From positions 806,001 to 870,000 of the forward strand of contig JAFFSR010000251.1 in the NCBI GenBank assembly GCA_017163975.1: DNA of 64,000 nt, written 5' to 3'. This DNA comes from Anastatus disparis (lineage: Eukaryota; Arthropoda; Insecta; Hymenoptera; Eupelmidae). Within the stretch, counting starts at the first letter, position 1. Each line of letters begins with the position of its first letter. Below the pieces are notes generated by a model. The model had not been told where the DNA came from, did not search any database, and saw nothing but the letters and a program-made list of their open reading frames with translations. Made by a program: the position numbers and the translations under genes. Below are positions 24,926 to 38,650 of the stretch, one piece after another.

Positions 24926-27900
24926 TGCTCTTTTAAAGTGAATTTCGCAATCTTTTACACGTGTAGTATACATGTTATACTATCGCGTGCCAGGAAGTAT
25001 ATGGAAAAGGTATATCTCTCGAGTTTCGTGACAGTTCGTCGATGATGAAAAGGCGCCTCAAGGGCTTCAAAAACCTAGGCAAAGCATAGAGAACAAAATC
25101 ATACGTCCCGAGAATGAACAACAACGTGTAATCTTAGCATATACCAAAGAACGAGAACAACAATAACAACGGCTAGAAAAGCCTGTATATATATTCTTAA
25201 AGGATTGATTCCTAGCATTGGCCAACATACATAAATCCTTATTCTTCGGGCCGGTGCTTAGAATGTCATGTAGATGATCGCTAATTTCATATACCTCTTA
25301 AATGTCACTCAATGGCTAATATTCCTTTTGCTCGATATATCAAAATTTTTGAGATGTTTATGCAACATTTATTTATTAATATATTACAACTTATTTCGTT
25401 ATGCGAGTTGATGCACATTAATGCGAGCGTGTTTAAGTAACTTATAACTGTGATCAAGGCTATTTATACTAAGGCCTTACCTCTTATTTTTTAATATTCC
25501 AGTTTTTTTATTTATAATCTTAAACTATTTATTTGTTAATTTATTTTCAATATCTTTAATATACTTGATAAAAATATAGATTTTACTAAATATGGACTAT
25601 TTTATAGATCGTACAAATTTAGCACTTATTATATCATTAATCTGGATAGCTCATATACGAGTAAAACGATTATGAAAATTTGTTGGTTTTTTGTAACTGT
25701 TATGTAAATTCAAGTGTATGCTTATTAAGTATTATGAATTAATCTATTCCGCAACTAGTAATCCAAACAGATTAGCTATAACAAAAACCGTTGATTGACC
25801 ATAACCTCAAATTTTATTTTGTCATAAACATTTATTTCGTAGCAGCGTTATGTTCTCCATTTAAAACTGAACTCTTCGTTAGAAAAAAAAAATTAAAAGA
25901 GAGGAAAAAAAGATTACTAATAAAACAGATTTTTATCCTTAAACTTAGCGAGCGCATAACTAAAACAACAAGCTTTAATGGGAATATTAATAACGATACG
26001 AGGGTCTCTCCGAGCACTTATATAGGTGGCCTCTGGATAATATCGGCCGTTACTATTACGATGCTAAATTAGATTACTAAAAGCATGGTATTTAAGCTAT
26101 TGATTATAAGCTGAAACTTTAAAGTTTTCACGACACATCAATGTGCTACCGGACTAAATTTATTGTAATACCAGTTTTTATCTAAATGCTTTTATATATG
26201 GATTTTTAGCGATTATTGGTATGGCTGGAATTTCGTTATTGATGAAGTTAACGCTGATACGTTCAAAAAGGTTTAAAATTTAATAATTTTCAAAGCTCTA
26301 AGAAGAATTCATTGGTTACATATATATTAACAAAAATGGGTTTTCTTTGTATCGATTTTCACTTATAGTTTAGTACTGGGATTTGCATTTTCAAAATGTT
26401 TCAATTAACAGTATTTCTCAATACAAACAAGTATATTACAGATTCTGCTGAAAATTTAAATATAAATTTGAATTTGTTTCTTAATACTTTTGCATAATGC
26501 ACGGATTGGAGTCAATTATAATTTGCCATTATAAAATTTATTTAGCTTTTCTAATCATAAAAAATTGGTTTCCTTTCCTCAAAAATTCTATTTTTATCTG
26601 TATAAGATGATAAAATTAAAAGTTTGAAAAATAATTTTCATTTGTCGATTGTATATTCTGTATGTCCCGAAGCCTCTCTGATACATCTTCTCTGGGTATC
26701 ACCTTATTTTGCTTGGTAATCGTGCCATCGGCTAGCCTTGCCTTTGATTGACAGCACAGTGCAGCGGCCATGATTACTGTTATTTATCTTTCGTAATCGC
26801 AAGACCCTTAACGCGAACAAATTAATTATGATGCTCGAAACACTTTGCTATCCTTTAAGTTATATATATGGGGCTAAGCAGAATTTTATACAGAGTTTTT
26901 GTTCAGAAAAAATTTGTTTAATCTTCTAAGTAGAGTATTTATGATGTTTTTTTTTATGATGTGTTGATTAGTTGATTTTTTATGATGCGCTTTTATAGAA
27001 ATGAAATATTTTTTAATTAAAAAAAGATTAATTTTAGTATATGAGATTGTAATTTATAAAACTACCAATTTTTTAATCAGAAATATATGAAAAAAAAATT
27101 TAACGTTTCTTTTTATATAATTTGTCCTACATTATTCAATAACTGTAAAGTATTGAACTATAATAGTATATCAATTACTATTTTAAATAATCAAAAGACT
27201 CAAATATAAATCAAAATAAAATTAATTTTCAAAAAAAATACGATTAAATAAAAAAACGTTTAAAACAATCAGTATCTAGCATCAGTGTATCTTAAAGTAG
27301 TCAATAATAAAATCCTTTTGAGCTTGGCAGTAGTCGAAAAGGAGTACAAAAAGAACTTGATCCTCCTTCCTTTACAAGAAAGGCGTGAAGAATAAAAAGA
27401 AGAAGAAGCAAATGAAGCTTTCTCGAAGGAGCTGCTGACCTCGGCACACGAACTAAGCATGCGCCCGACATCATCCTTCCTCTATTTCATTCTCTCTTGG
27501 CCTTTTTTCTTTTCGACTTTCTTTTTTTTTTTAACACTAATACAAAGCACAACAAAAGAACGAAGAAGAAGGAAGAGAACTGCCAGCTGGTCTAAGCATG
27601 GCTGATTCTGAAATATGGTCTACTGTCGGTATACGAATTTTTGAAATTGCAAATCCTAGCGTATACATACGACTCTTACAGGGTTAATCGTCACGAGCAA
27701 TCGTCACGGCTGCTTGACCACATTTCTTATTCCTTATAGGATTTCCTTGGATATACACTGAGGATATTTACTTTTATTTGTATGAAATCATGTGTACAAA
27801 TGCTGTAAAAATGCTCACATTACGAATGGTATATTCTTGATGCTTGTGTGTTTTACTGCGATGAATAAAGCACAATCATTGTTTTAATGGATTAAATCAT

Positions 27901-30469
27901 TTAGAGAAAAATTAGAATAAAATAATTTTTATCTTATATCCATATTAAATTTTTAAATTTTCTTTTTCCATTTTACATTAAACAAAGTATTAAGCTAATC
28001 TCATTCAAAATGACAAGATATTTTCCTTTATTTCTTTTAGAAAGAAGAAATTAATATTATCAATCCTTATAGATTCACCTCTTTGATAACGGAGATCGTT
28101 GTCTTCATTCACTTTGGTATAAATGAATTGAAAAACTGTTCAATTAAAAACTAGAATGAATTTGACGCACGAAGCTTTATAATATAATTATTCTGTCAAA
28201 GGTAAAATGATCTTGAAACCTCAAACAACGTTAAAAAAAAATTATTCGTATAACGTTGTGTCGGTAAAACGTAAGAATACTTCGAACGTATATCTAACAT
28301 GGAGACGAAATCAATTGTAGAGCCATGAAGAAAAAGAAGATGCAAGAGAGAAAAAAAGTTTAACTGTATAGCTAGAAAGAATGCAAAGAAAAAGGAGTTT
28401 GTAATATCTGTATAAAAGACATTTGACATTATTCTCTAAATTTTTTTCATCTCAGAAACCAAGTTTAATTTTTGACAAAAATTAAATTTTATAAATTTTT
28501 GAAAAAAAAAAAAAAGAAAATTTGATACTCAAATACAATGCATCCTCTTTGAAAAGCTGATAAAAAAATGTGACTTTTACTGAGCTGTATAGGTCAATTT
28601 TTCTTGCAATCTTCGTCTATTCTTCATCTACCATCCTTGATCTCTTATTTCGCTCATCCTTTTTCTCCTATACGCCTCTTCTCTTGATTTAATTTTTCTG
28701 TTATTTTTTTTGACATCTCATGTTCACTCTCACTTTTCTCTCCCTTCATTGACTTTTCATTCTTCTTCTTCGGTACCATGTCACCACTGCACTCCGATCA
28801 TTTCGCGTAATTCAGGAAACGATACTCTTGCAGCTCGTGATTTAACGATCCTAGTATGAGGCAACGAGCGCAAAGGCTTTCTTGCACGATTTTTTTTATT
28901 GCTGGAAACAAGACAGAAAAACGAGCCCACTGATTTATAATGCGTTCCAATCCAAGACCTATACTGTATCGTATGATTAAGCTTGCTATGTAATAGTTTC
29001 TGATTCGAGGCGCTAAAGTTGTACTCTATTGGAATTTCAAAAAACTGTGAGTAAACGTGAAATATAAAAAACAATAATTCTTCTATTACGATGCATAATG
29101 AAATATTTTTTTTTTTATTTTTTAAATTTCATTCTAATAAGTAAAGTTGATTAGTCTATGGAAGCATTTTTTATTAAATTTGAAATCTTGATAAAAGGTA
29201 CTTTAAACGTCAAATATTATATAGTTATATCATAGTAATTACATCATGTTTAAAATTGTAATTAAAAAAAAAAAAAAAACAATTTTACGCACGTGATAAA
29301 AGGAACTTTAAGTTCTTGTACACTTAATAATCGTAATACGTGTGAATTACATGACATTTAACTGAATATGACAAATAAAGAATTATGACTTTTCTCGATT
29401 AATGCAAAATATCATCCAATCTGCGTCATTGCGCCAAACGTCTGACAACAGTTCAGCTCGCACTACTTTACGCTTCAAGATAATTTCACATATGTACTTT
29501 TCATTAACGTCATGTCCAAATGTCACATGTAACTTTGCGCAACAGTTTGCTGGGGAACTTTATGTCTTCAAAAATATATTTATGATTTATGAGTAAAAAT
29601 GTAATAAATTTTTAAAAACATATTATACGCGTTCATTTTGTATTTGATTAAGTAAAAATAATAAAGATATTAATTTTAATGATGACGTTTTTATAATAAA
29701 TTGATCCTCAAAAAATCGTTTTTAGGTTTGAAAAACACAAAGGCATTGTTTTTAAAAAGTATATATATATGTTTCGTTGATTCTATTTATAGACATAAAA
29801 CAAAAATATAAGTGTTATTTTTATCGAATGCTTCTCAATCAGGAAGGAGCAGAGATGAAATATTAGTGTTATGTTAATGCGTAATATGGCTGATATAATG
29901 AAATAATCCTCAAGATATTACAATAAAAATAATAATTCAACAAAGGGCATAAACCGTTAAACTGATAAATTCCTTAAAGAACATGGCAATTCGGAATATT
30001 TAGTGGAATCAAGATTATTTTTTTTTTTTCTCTTCCAGCATTATAAATCGCACTTGAGTACATCACGTATTACAGATAAAACTTGCACGCACATACATGC
30101 ATATACATCTAGAGTTTTGTATAAATACAAGCGATTAAAGGAAGGTATAGGATGTCCGAGTGTATATATATGCGCGTATACATACTAAAAAAGAGGATAG
30201 GTTCAAGCCTTTTATATATACCATCTCGCTATCTGAGAGCATTTGTAATCTATAGGTTACATCTAGGCCATAAGCACACTATATATACATATACATTCCA
30301 TCGCTAGACAGTAATCTCAGTTGCCTTACATTCGAGTATATGTCGCGTGACGAATGGACGCTCATACACACACACGTGCAGAGACGACATTGCAAGATTT
30401 TCCAACGTTATTAATGCTCATATACCATACCGAGTATAAAACGTGCGTGGGCGTATACACACTTAAGTC
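24926..30469. other. Non-coding stretch; possible conserved regulatory patch at 26,640-26,890
   Basis: AT-rich with few microsatellites. The 26,640-26,890 segment is less repetitive and carries a composite homeodomain site (separate entry). Minus-strand frames at 28,781-29,074 and 27,269-27,460 have no domain or splice support. Confidence 0.5.
26640..26890. promoter_or_regulatory. Candidate enhancer with an exact PBX/MEIS-type site
   Basis: A 250-bp segment of balanced composition without simple repeats. It contains TGATTGACAG at 26,745-26,754, identical to the known composite site for Extradenticle/PBX with Homothorax/MEIS proteins. Homeodomain-core words (TAATCG, GATTACTGTTATTTAT, AAATTAATTATGATG) lie on either side within about 90 bp. 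One exact decamer is not proof of function, so the call is speculative. Confidence 0.25.
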
Positions 30470-30489
30470 CCTCTCTCTCTCTCTCTCTC
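30470..30489. repeat. (CT)n microsatellite
   Basis: About ten CT units. Confidence 0.9.
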
Positions 30490-30607
30490 GTATAAGCTTG
30501 ACTCTCATACAGGCTTGGCTTATATACTAAACTTTTGCATGCAGATGTCCTCTCTTTCTATCTCTTACAACTTTTTTACAACAAAGTTGAAAAAAAAAGC
30601 TTAGAAA

Positions 30608-30692
30608 AGTATGTTTAATTTAAGGGTCGCCTTATACAGTTGACCTCGTATAAAAGCCGACCCTTAAATTTATCGCTCGATAAACCCATACT
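30608..30692. repeat. 85-bp imperfect hairpin
   Basis: AATTTAAGGGTCG (30,617-30,629) pairs perfectly with CGACCCTTAAATT (30,658-30,670). Inside, CTT pairs with AAG and ATAC with GTAT, around a 10-nt loop. Outside, AGTATG (30,608) pairs with CATACT (30,687), and TTTA pairs with TAAA across a bulge. The stem length is compatible with a small MITE remnant or a pre-miRNA-like RNA. I recognise no known insect microRNA in either arm. Confidence 0.6.
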
Positions 30693-31230
30693 GTCGTAAT
30701 TCACTAGATTTGTAAAGGAGTACGCCAAGAGTTTTGGATGATATTTTATTGCTCAGCTAAAATATACTGATATTGACTGTTACAACTCGAGAGATTTGTT
30801 GGCTTATATATACAGTGGCATTTATAATAAATATTGCTTTTCGAATAAATATACAATGACACGATATTATATCGATGTAAGCAATGTAATTCATTTAAAA
30901 AAATCAAAGAAAATGCTCATTAAATGAATCGCAACGTAAAGTTAACAACAAGTTTAAATTTATCATCTAATTACATAGGAATTCCAAGAAAGCATGAAAA
31001 AATGTTGAAAGTGAAACTAAAAATCCCAAGAACTTTTATCTCTCGTAAGAGCGTAATGAATCGAACGCCCACACATTTCTAACGACTATATGCTATTTAG
31101 AAAAAAGAAAAAAAAAAAAGAAACAAGCAAACAGACAGTTAGCCTGACATGTCAACTCTTGTGCTACTACAGGTTACCGCTTTGGTAAACGTTCCGCATA
31201 TAAACAAGAGGGAAGAACTGGACACTGGAT

Positions 31231-31250
31231 GTATATATATATATATATAA
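31231..31250. repeat. (TA)n microsatellite
   Basis: About ten TA units. Confidence 0.9.
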
Positions 31251-31989
31251 AACGCACCGCGGGAAATCACTTTGCTATATAGATAGACATCGCACGCCCC
31301 CGATATTTATTGAGAAACTCGGCGGTCCGGCTTGTCAATATTGGCTAGTAGCAACATTCTAGGTGACAGAAGTCTTTCTTTTTTCCTTTTTAAACTGGCT
31401 TATACGGTTGTTTAACACAAATTTAAAAAAAAAGAAAAAAGAAAAAGGCTGTTAGGTTATGTTAAGAGGTTTAGTTATATTTTAACATACGAAGAATATG
31501 TTGATTGAAAATGTTCTTTTAGTATTTTAATTTAATTTTAATTTTAGTTTTTAAGAATAATTAATTTAAAATTTTATAACTTCATATTTAAAAAAAATTA
31601 ATTTTTTAAAAATTTATAGGTTACATTCCAATGGAAATCTTAATAGAAACGGTAAAAATCATAGAAATATTAATAACTATTTGACCTCATAAGATCTGCG
31701 CTGTTTAAATTTCTCTCTTAATTTACGCTTTTAAACTGCTTCTTAACTTTGGTGAAAATGCTTTCGCCTCGGTACATAAGTTGTGCGCTAACAAAGTAAA
31801 CGAAAATTATAGAATCTCCCATGTATATATACATATACATCCATGTATACACGACCCATATCCTTGCAAAGTATAGGCTAAAAAGAGAGGCTCTCTTCTT
31901 TTGTAGTGATCGAGTAGTGCAACTCGCGTCGGCTCCTGTGTGTATATGTGTTACAGCATCCGAGGCTATGAAATACGCGAATCGTGAGC

Positions 31990-32075
31990 TCTCAGCGGTG
32001 CTTTGTTAAAAAAAAAAAAAGAGAGAAGAAAAGAAAAGAAGAAAAAAAAGGAAAGGTATAAAAAAAAAAGAGTTG
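31990..32075. repeat. A/G-rich low-complexity tract
   Basis: A-rich and (AAAAG)-like sequence. It underlies much of a 164-codon Phe/Leu/Ser-rich minus-strand frame, which is not a gene. A short alternating CG run follows at about 32,090-32,100. Confidence 0.8.
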
Positions 32076-32701
32076 AAGTAAGCGGGTACGCGCGCGCGCG
32101 AGTGCAGGCAAATGGATAGTAGTAATTGGGAGGGTAGATTAAAATCGTAATTATCAATATCGAAATGCCAATGGTAGAAAGGTTGGTACCCTTTACGTAT
32201 ATACTTTGCTCTCTTATATACTCTCTTGCAGGATAATGGCTGCTGTGTGCCAGAAGGAAGAGATAGGCCAGACTTAATGATAGGCTCCTTAATAAGGCAC
32301 CGTACTCTGCTCCCTCTCTCTCTCTCTTACTCTCTACAAGCGCATCTAAAAAGAAAGAGAAAAAAAAGAGATGAACCCTATATAGAGAAGATAGACTTAG
32401 GGTATGGAAGGAAAAAAAAGATTTAAAAAAAAAATAAAAAAATTGGATACCCAGTGCCAAAGCTTATTTGGAGTAACGATACAATGATGAAATTAAAGTT
32501 AAACGGATGAGACATTAATGCGTTCAGATAGATCGAGTAATTGCGGTATGGGTCGTTATTCGTTTATATGATTAATAAGCTTTGTGCGATTTCTAAATAT
32601 TATAAATATTTGATACAAATAAATAATAAAATGTTAGTGTAGAGAGAACAAGGTTTTAACGATGTTATATAATTAATAAGAAAATAAGTAATTAATATTA
32701 A

Positions 32702-32891
32702 TTAAGGGGATGTAATAGGGTATATGATTTTCAAATTTTTTATCTTTATTAAAAAATTTTCAGAAATATCTCTATATTAGGCTTTTTATTAGTAAAAATG
32801 AAAGACTGTAATGTAGAGATATTTTTAAAAATCTTGGATTAAGAACCAATAATTTGAAAAACTGTAATGTCGGTAATTTACATTCCCTTAA
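32702..32891. mobile_element. 190-bp palindromic MITE bounded by TTAA
   Basis: The element reads TTAAGGGGATGTAAT at the left and, in inverted orientation, TTAAGGGAATGTAAAT at the right. Symmetry continues inward: TTTTCAAATT pairs with an inverted TTTTCAAATT block, and AGAAATATCTCTATATTA pairs with AAAATATCTCTACATTA. The centre (TTTTTATTAGTAAAAA) is itself palindromic, so nearly the whole element folds into one long hairpin. TTAA at both ends fits the TTAA target choice of piggyBac- or Kolobok-type transposons. The inner end starts GGG, not the usual piggyBac CCC, so family assignment is open. Confidence 0.7.
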
Positions 32892-33189
32892 GGTAAAGTG
32901 ATCAAACATATTTCTCAGCTTAAAAGAAAAATAAAAATTACTGAAAGTTTATTATTTTATCAAAATCTATGTTAAATTTTGACGAGCTTGTGATAAATTA
33001 AAGAGTATTAAAATGAAAAAAAGCGTAATTAAAAAAGAAATAGTTGACTCGTCAGTATTTCCTGCAGCATAGAATGAAAGCTCATCCAAGACAATAACGG
33101 TATCACATATATAATCTGCCATAGCAACAATACAGATAGATCAGGTCTAGATGATCCATATAGCTATATAAGTCCGATATAGTTAACAA

Positions 33190-33207
33190 TATATATATAT
33201 ATATATA
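33190..33207. repeat. (TA)n microsatellite
   Basis: About nine TA units, followed by ATATAGCTGCATATAG. Confidence 0.85.
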
Positions 33208-33316
33208 GCTGCATATAGCCAGGGCGAGTCTAGTCGGTATATATGTATAGAGGCAATTATTACGAAAGTCTTAGCTACCACAATATCATATATACGACGT
33301 GCCTTTTAGCTTATAC

Positions 33317-33346
33317 TAGTAGTAGTAATAGTAGTAGTAGTAGTAG
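33317..33346. repeat. (AGT)n/(TAG)n trinucleotide repeat
   Basis: About ten units with one AAT interruption. It gives the poly-Tyr and poly-Ser frames on the two strands. Confidence 0.9.
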
Positions 33347-36329
33347 AGAAAACGCGGGAGTCGACGATGGAACACCTGCCGTGCAACGACGCAAACGGAA
33401 AACGAGTAGTCGTAAGATAGAGAGAAAGAGTAATAATATAAGAGAGGAAAAACTCTTTTTGTCCGAGAGAGAGAGGAGAGGAAAGGCTTTTGTGTTGGGG
33501 CAGGATAGTTTTGGTTTCTGTGCTCGCAGCTACGATTATTTATCGCTGCCAACTTGTTGCCAGAGCGTTCCTTTTATATCTCTTGTTTGTTTGTAAGTTA
33601 AAAAAAAAAAAAGATAAAAAAAATCAAAAGATTTTTGCCCGCACTCTGGCTCTGGGTATAGGGTAAAAATGAACTTTTGAAATTTATGTACTGACTGCGC
33701 TAGAAATGATTTTTAGAGAGAGAAAGCAAGACTTATACAGTCAATTATAATTGCAATTTGTTCTCTCTCGCAGCAACCAACTTGTCTATATGTATAGTCC
33801 TTTTTATAAAAATCTTTGGAATTTCAATATTGATAGTTTTTCGAGGGGGCTTTAGTTTTTAATTTTTCTTGACATTTCCTAAGAGAATGAATTTAGAAAC
33901 CGTGATATGTATCGCGGTATGTATGTGTACAATGGGGTATTATTAGATTAGATCTCTCTATTTCGTTCGCTACTAAAAAAAAAAACAACATTTTCAAGTA
34001 TTTAATAACGATATAATGCTTTGAAATTTTTCATGCGTTTTATCGTTTCACCTCTGCAAGCTTGTTTCACCTGAAAAGAGATCCCATTAAAGTTGCCCGT
34101 ATGTCAACATAAATAATATCTTTATTTTGCCCCGATGTTACACCCAAACCAGCAGAGAATTACACGCTAACGCAAGAAAGAATTAAGCTCTTTTTTTTTT
34201 TTAATTACCAAATTCGAATTTTACAGTCTTATCTGGTACGTATCTGCTGCTTGTAATTTAATAATATTTGTTTATGATATATTGCAGAGAGAAAGTTAAC
34301 GGTTTATATTCTATTTTAAAATCAATATACAGTACGCGGATAAATGAAAAGTTGTACTAAAATTATTGTTCGAAGAAAGGAAATTATTTTTAGAATCTTT
34401 TCATTTTTTTCATTCGTGTTCGACAAATAACTTACCTTTTTTTTAAGATGAAAAGATTTTTTTTTGTTAAATTCTATTAAATGCCAACTCGAGTGATTAA
34501 AATAGTTATATCAATTCCTTTTCGAAGAAACGGCGAATTCCATCGTGCTTTTAAAAATTGCATTTAAAATAACATTTTTTTTTTCTCGATAGCTCGAAAG
34601 CTTGAGAAAACAAAAAGAGCACCTCGAGGTTTTCTCCCAATCAAACGTCTAATTGCGCGTTCCTTACATATCGATCTACCGATTTAAAATGTTAGCTGGC
34701 ACAATATAACGAGGGAAGTGGTGCAAGAAAACACTATGAAAAATTTATAAAATCGGCTCTTGATGGATGCACCAGATCTCTTTTTTTTTCTCCTTTTTTT
34801 TTGTGTTAACCGTAACCCGTAAAACACGTCGCACTCCCGCAGCGAATCGATAAAAAAAAGCAAGCAAACGATGAGAAAAAAAATAAATTGCAAAAAAAAA
34901 ATGAAGAAATAAAAATAGCAAGATAATTCACGTATCATTTATTTAACGATCAACGAGACAAAGATATAAAATGAATCCATCTAAACGATCTTACAAAATT
35001 ATTATATCGTATAAAGCTCTGAATGAGAGCTGGCGAATAGAGACGTGATTCGATAAAAGGGGGGGTTATATCCTTTGAGTTTTACGGGATTTTAGATAGT
35101 TTCATTAAATGTGTAACATCCCAAGAATCAGAGAATTTTCAGGTTTCAGAGGGAATCGATTGCCGCGCGTATCGCGTATTCTCCACATATATACACACCG
35201 GTGTAGGCTGTTGAATTTAAATTGCTTTTAAATCGAACATGTGTGTGTGTGAGTATGAGCAGCAAGCGGGCAAAGAGCGCAAAAGCGTATATTTGCTATG
35301 AGAGTATATAGCTATCGGAAATGGATAATGATTTGATAAGATCTCGTTAGGTTTATGGCTTATAGAAATACTTTCTGTGTTATGTTAATGAATACATTGT
35401 TAATATAAATATAAATAAACATTAAGCCTTTTTTTCCTTCATTTTCTTTTATTTTCAAAGTATCAAATTATACCTTTTTCTTATAAATGAAAATCCTTTG
35501 AATTTATTTCTATAATTTTAATGTTTTGAGTTATTCATATATTGATTGTTATCGAATACCACTTTTTTTTTTATTATTATTCAAGGGAATATTGAAAATT
35601 GATTTTTATCTTAAATTATTCTTTCAATTATTTATTATCATTTATTAATATTGATTTAGGTAATATTCGAATTTCATTTTATCTAAAGCTGGAGTAATAA
35701 ACACTCGTATATAATCAATTTCATTGATTGAATATAAAAAAAGTAAGAGAAAGGTATTACAGTACTATTTGTATGTTAGTCTGGCTTTATCTCGTAAATA
35801 ACAGAAATTTTTTTACGTTTTACGGATTATATGAGAAAAAAATCCTCATCAAGTCGGCGTAACAATTCGAAATTCCAAACACAGAGTCGTTAAAAAAATA
35901 CCTTAATCGCGTTGACAAAATTAGTTCTGTGTGTGCGCTTTTTTTTCTCTCGAGGAATATCCCCTTTTTTACCTTAGAATAATTGCATTGCCGGAGTAAG
36001 TTAACAAAGTACATTAAACGCGTGTATCATCGCGTAAAAAGAGCCGAAAAAGGAAGGAAGGAAGCCAATAACACCTAAAGTCAACATCGTCCGTGACTTA
36101 ATGCTTCTTTCTCTTTTGTTGTTCTTTTTTTTTCTTCTTCTCTTCGTTTCGCGTGGCATTCACCTGCGCGCGTGGCTCGCAAAAACGAATGAGACAAGAA
36201 GAGAGTATACGTTGCTGTTTGTATGTGTTTGGATAAAAATCCAAGCTAAAAGACCGAGAAAACGTAACGAGCGATCTCTTCTCTCTTTTCGCGAAGACGT
36301 TTAAGTGCCGTTGTCGGAATTAATGGGGC

Positions 36330-36353
36330 TCCTCTCTCTCTCTCTCTCTCTCT
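36330..36353. repeat. (CT)n microsatellite
   Basis: About twelve CT units. Confidence 0.9.
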
Positions 36354-38613
36354 ATGCCGTGATTCTCATAAATCCTTCGCTTTTCAAGACGCATGCTTTC
36401 CACGTATGCGTATATTTCTGTATTATACGCGTCACGACGAGCTTAGCTTATCTGTTCTTTTTACTTTTATTTATTTTTTTTTTTTGCTTTTTCTTGGATA
36501 CTTTTGGGTGGGTTGTCGGACGAAGTAAATATTGCACGTGGATGTGTGTACTTTCGCTGCACTTTTGCGGCTCGTGACATCATCATGAGAGAAGTTAGCT
36601 ACCCACGTGGAATACCGAACGACGAATATCTACATATTTTTTTAATATTTATTGTCTATTGAATGTTTCATAAAATAATATTAATAAATATTTTTAAGAT
36701 TTTTTCTTAAATAATATTTATTTTTCTTAAATAATAGAGATTACGATTGGTAATTTATTGTAAAATATTAATTTCGAGGTTAAATTGTGAAACCAAATAA
36801 AAGAGTTAAACTTTCTTTTCATATCGATATGTTATTTATAATAAATTCTAATAATATCCAATATTAACGTATTACGTAACTCCTTATAACTTTAGAAATA
36901 TTCATGAATACATTAAATCTTAAAATACGTTAACATTTTTTGTTCTGATCATTAAGAAACAAAATCCATAAAAATATTTAATTTCGCTTACGTATACACG
37001 TTTATTTTATTCTGGTCTATCTCCGTTTTTTCTTATATACTCTATCCAATTCATTCCTCTTTCAGCAATTTTCTTCAAAGTTTCAAGTTGAATGGCTGTT
37101 TCTTGGCGTTACAAAACATTCTCGAGCGTCTCTCTCTCTCTTTCTATGGGCAAATCTCAATGCAGAATCTCATATATGCGCGATGGGAATGCTTTAGATT
37201 TCTCTTTTTCTCTCTTTCTTTCTCTCTCTCTCTCTCGTGCTCTTAATGGCTTTTGAGAACATTTTACCCTCTGGGCTAACGGAGAGCAGCTTGGGCTTGG
37301 ACGCAAAGCATTTCATTACGTTAAATATGAGATGGCCAGCCTCCGTGCATATACCTATCTATGTATATCCTCATATGCATGCACATATATATGCACGTGC
37401 ATCTATACTTTTTTAATATACAAGAGAAGAAGAAGAAGAAGAACGAGAGAGAAAATAAGAAAAGTGCGAGATAAGGATTGTTGTGACGTAACGACTTGTT
37501 CTGGGTACTTTAGATCATTGGATACTTTTGTAATAAGGATATTTTACAGAAATATGATGGATACATGACGAGAAGTTAAGAATCGAGAAGTTAATGGCCT
37601 AAAGAATTTCTTCAACTTACGACTTTCAAGCTCTGTAAACGATACACTTGTCGACCAGTGTACGGTGCATGGATATCAAATTTTAATAAAAATAATTTTG
37701 ATAAAGAAACACGTATAAGAATCTTTAATCAGAAATTTAAAAAAATATGTCTTGTTTAATGCTGCTTTTAAAATATAAAAAAAAATTTTATGGTCTTTTA
37801 AAAGCTACTTTTTAATGTCTTTCTGTATGTATTTCCATAAATTTTATTCATTTATTTTCTATAATACGAGCATATCTGGCCATTTACGTATTTTTAGCTC
37901 AGGTAGTTTTGACATACTATTTAACGTGGTGTCAGGCTACGAATTAACGACTGAGCCATCGAGCTCTAAAAATTGTATTAAAAAATAATCTACGCATACA
38001 TCAGTTGTTGGGTATTAAAATATACGGTGCGATTTGAAAATATAATGAATATTATTTCTTCTGCAAATTTAAAGTATGTAATATCTTTCTTGTTAATTAA
38101 ATCCAATAAAAAACAAGTAGTCATATAAATTAAAGATATACACATTAGTAAATCTCACTTTTCAACATTAGCAACATATCAACACCTTACGATTCGTCTA
38201 AAACCAAATACGGTTAACGTATTTCTCTCTCTCTCATCTGATACTGCTAAAAGTTTATTAATCCATAAAATCTATTAAATTCATACATCCTATATATCCA
38301 AGGTACTTGTATGCTCATAGGAGGAGAAATCAGAGTCTCTCTCTCTCTCTTTGCGATATGTGTCGTCTCGTCAAGTGTATATTCTCAGCGATGGTGTTTA
38401 TTTGTCGTTAAATTTATTGAAATGTTGGGGTATACACAGAGAGAGAAAGAGAGACGCCTATATGTGTGTATATACCTGTAAAGTAAGCAGTAAAACGAGA
38501 ACGGTAAATAACTTGCAAATGCACTTTGAAAACTTGTAATGATCCTTATGGGCGCTGGTGGTATAAGCAGCCTTGGAAATACCTACACGCGTTCACCTAG
38601 CTACTTTACAGTA

Positions 38614-38650
38614 TCTTTCTTTCTTTCTTTCTTTCTCTCTTTCTTTCGTT
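38614..38650. repeat. (TTTC)n microsatellite
   Basis: About five clean units, then a CTCTCT interruption and more TTTC-like sequence. Confidence 0.9.

Noticed and set aside
31966..32460. 164-codon minus-strand open frame
   Set aside because: Phe/Leu/Ser runs arise from A/G-rich tracts and (GA)n on the other strand. No domain, start context or splice support.
34064..34092. Minus-strand TCTCTTTTCAG next to GTGAAAC, a possible further ratchet site
   Set aside because: The adjoining donor is weak (GTGAAA) and no second donor follows at the expected distance.
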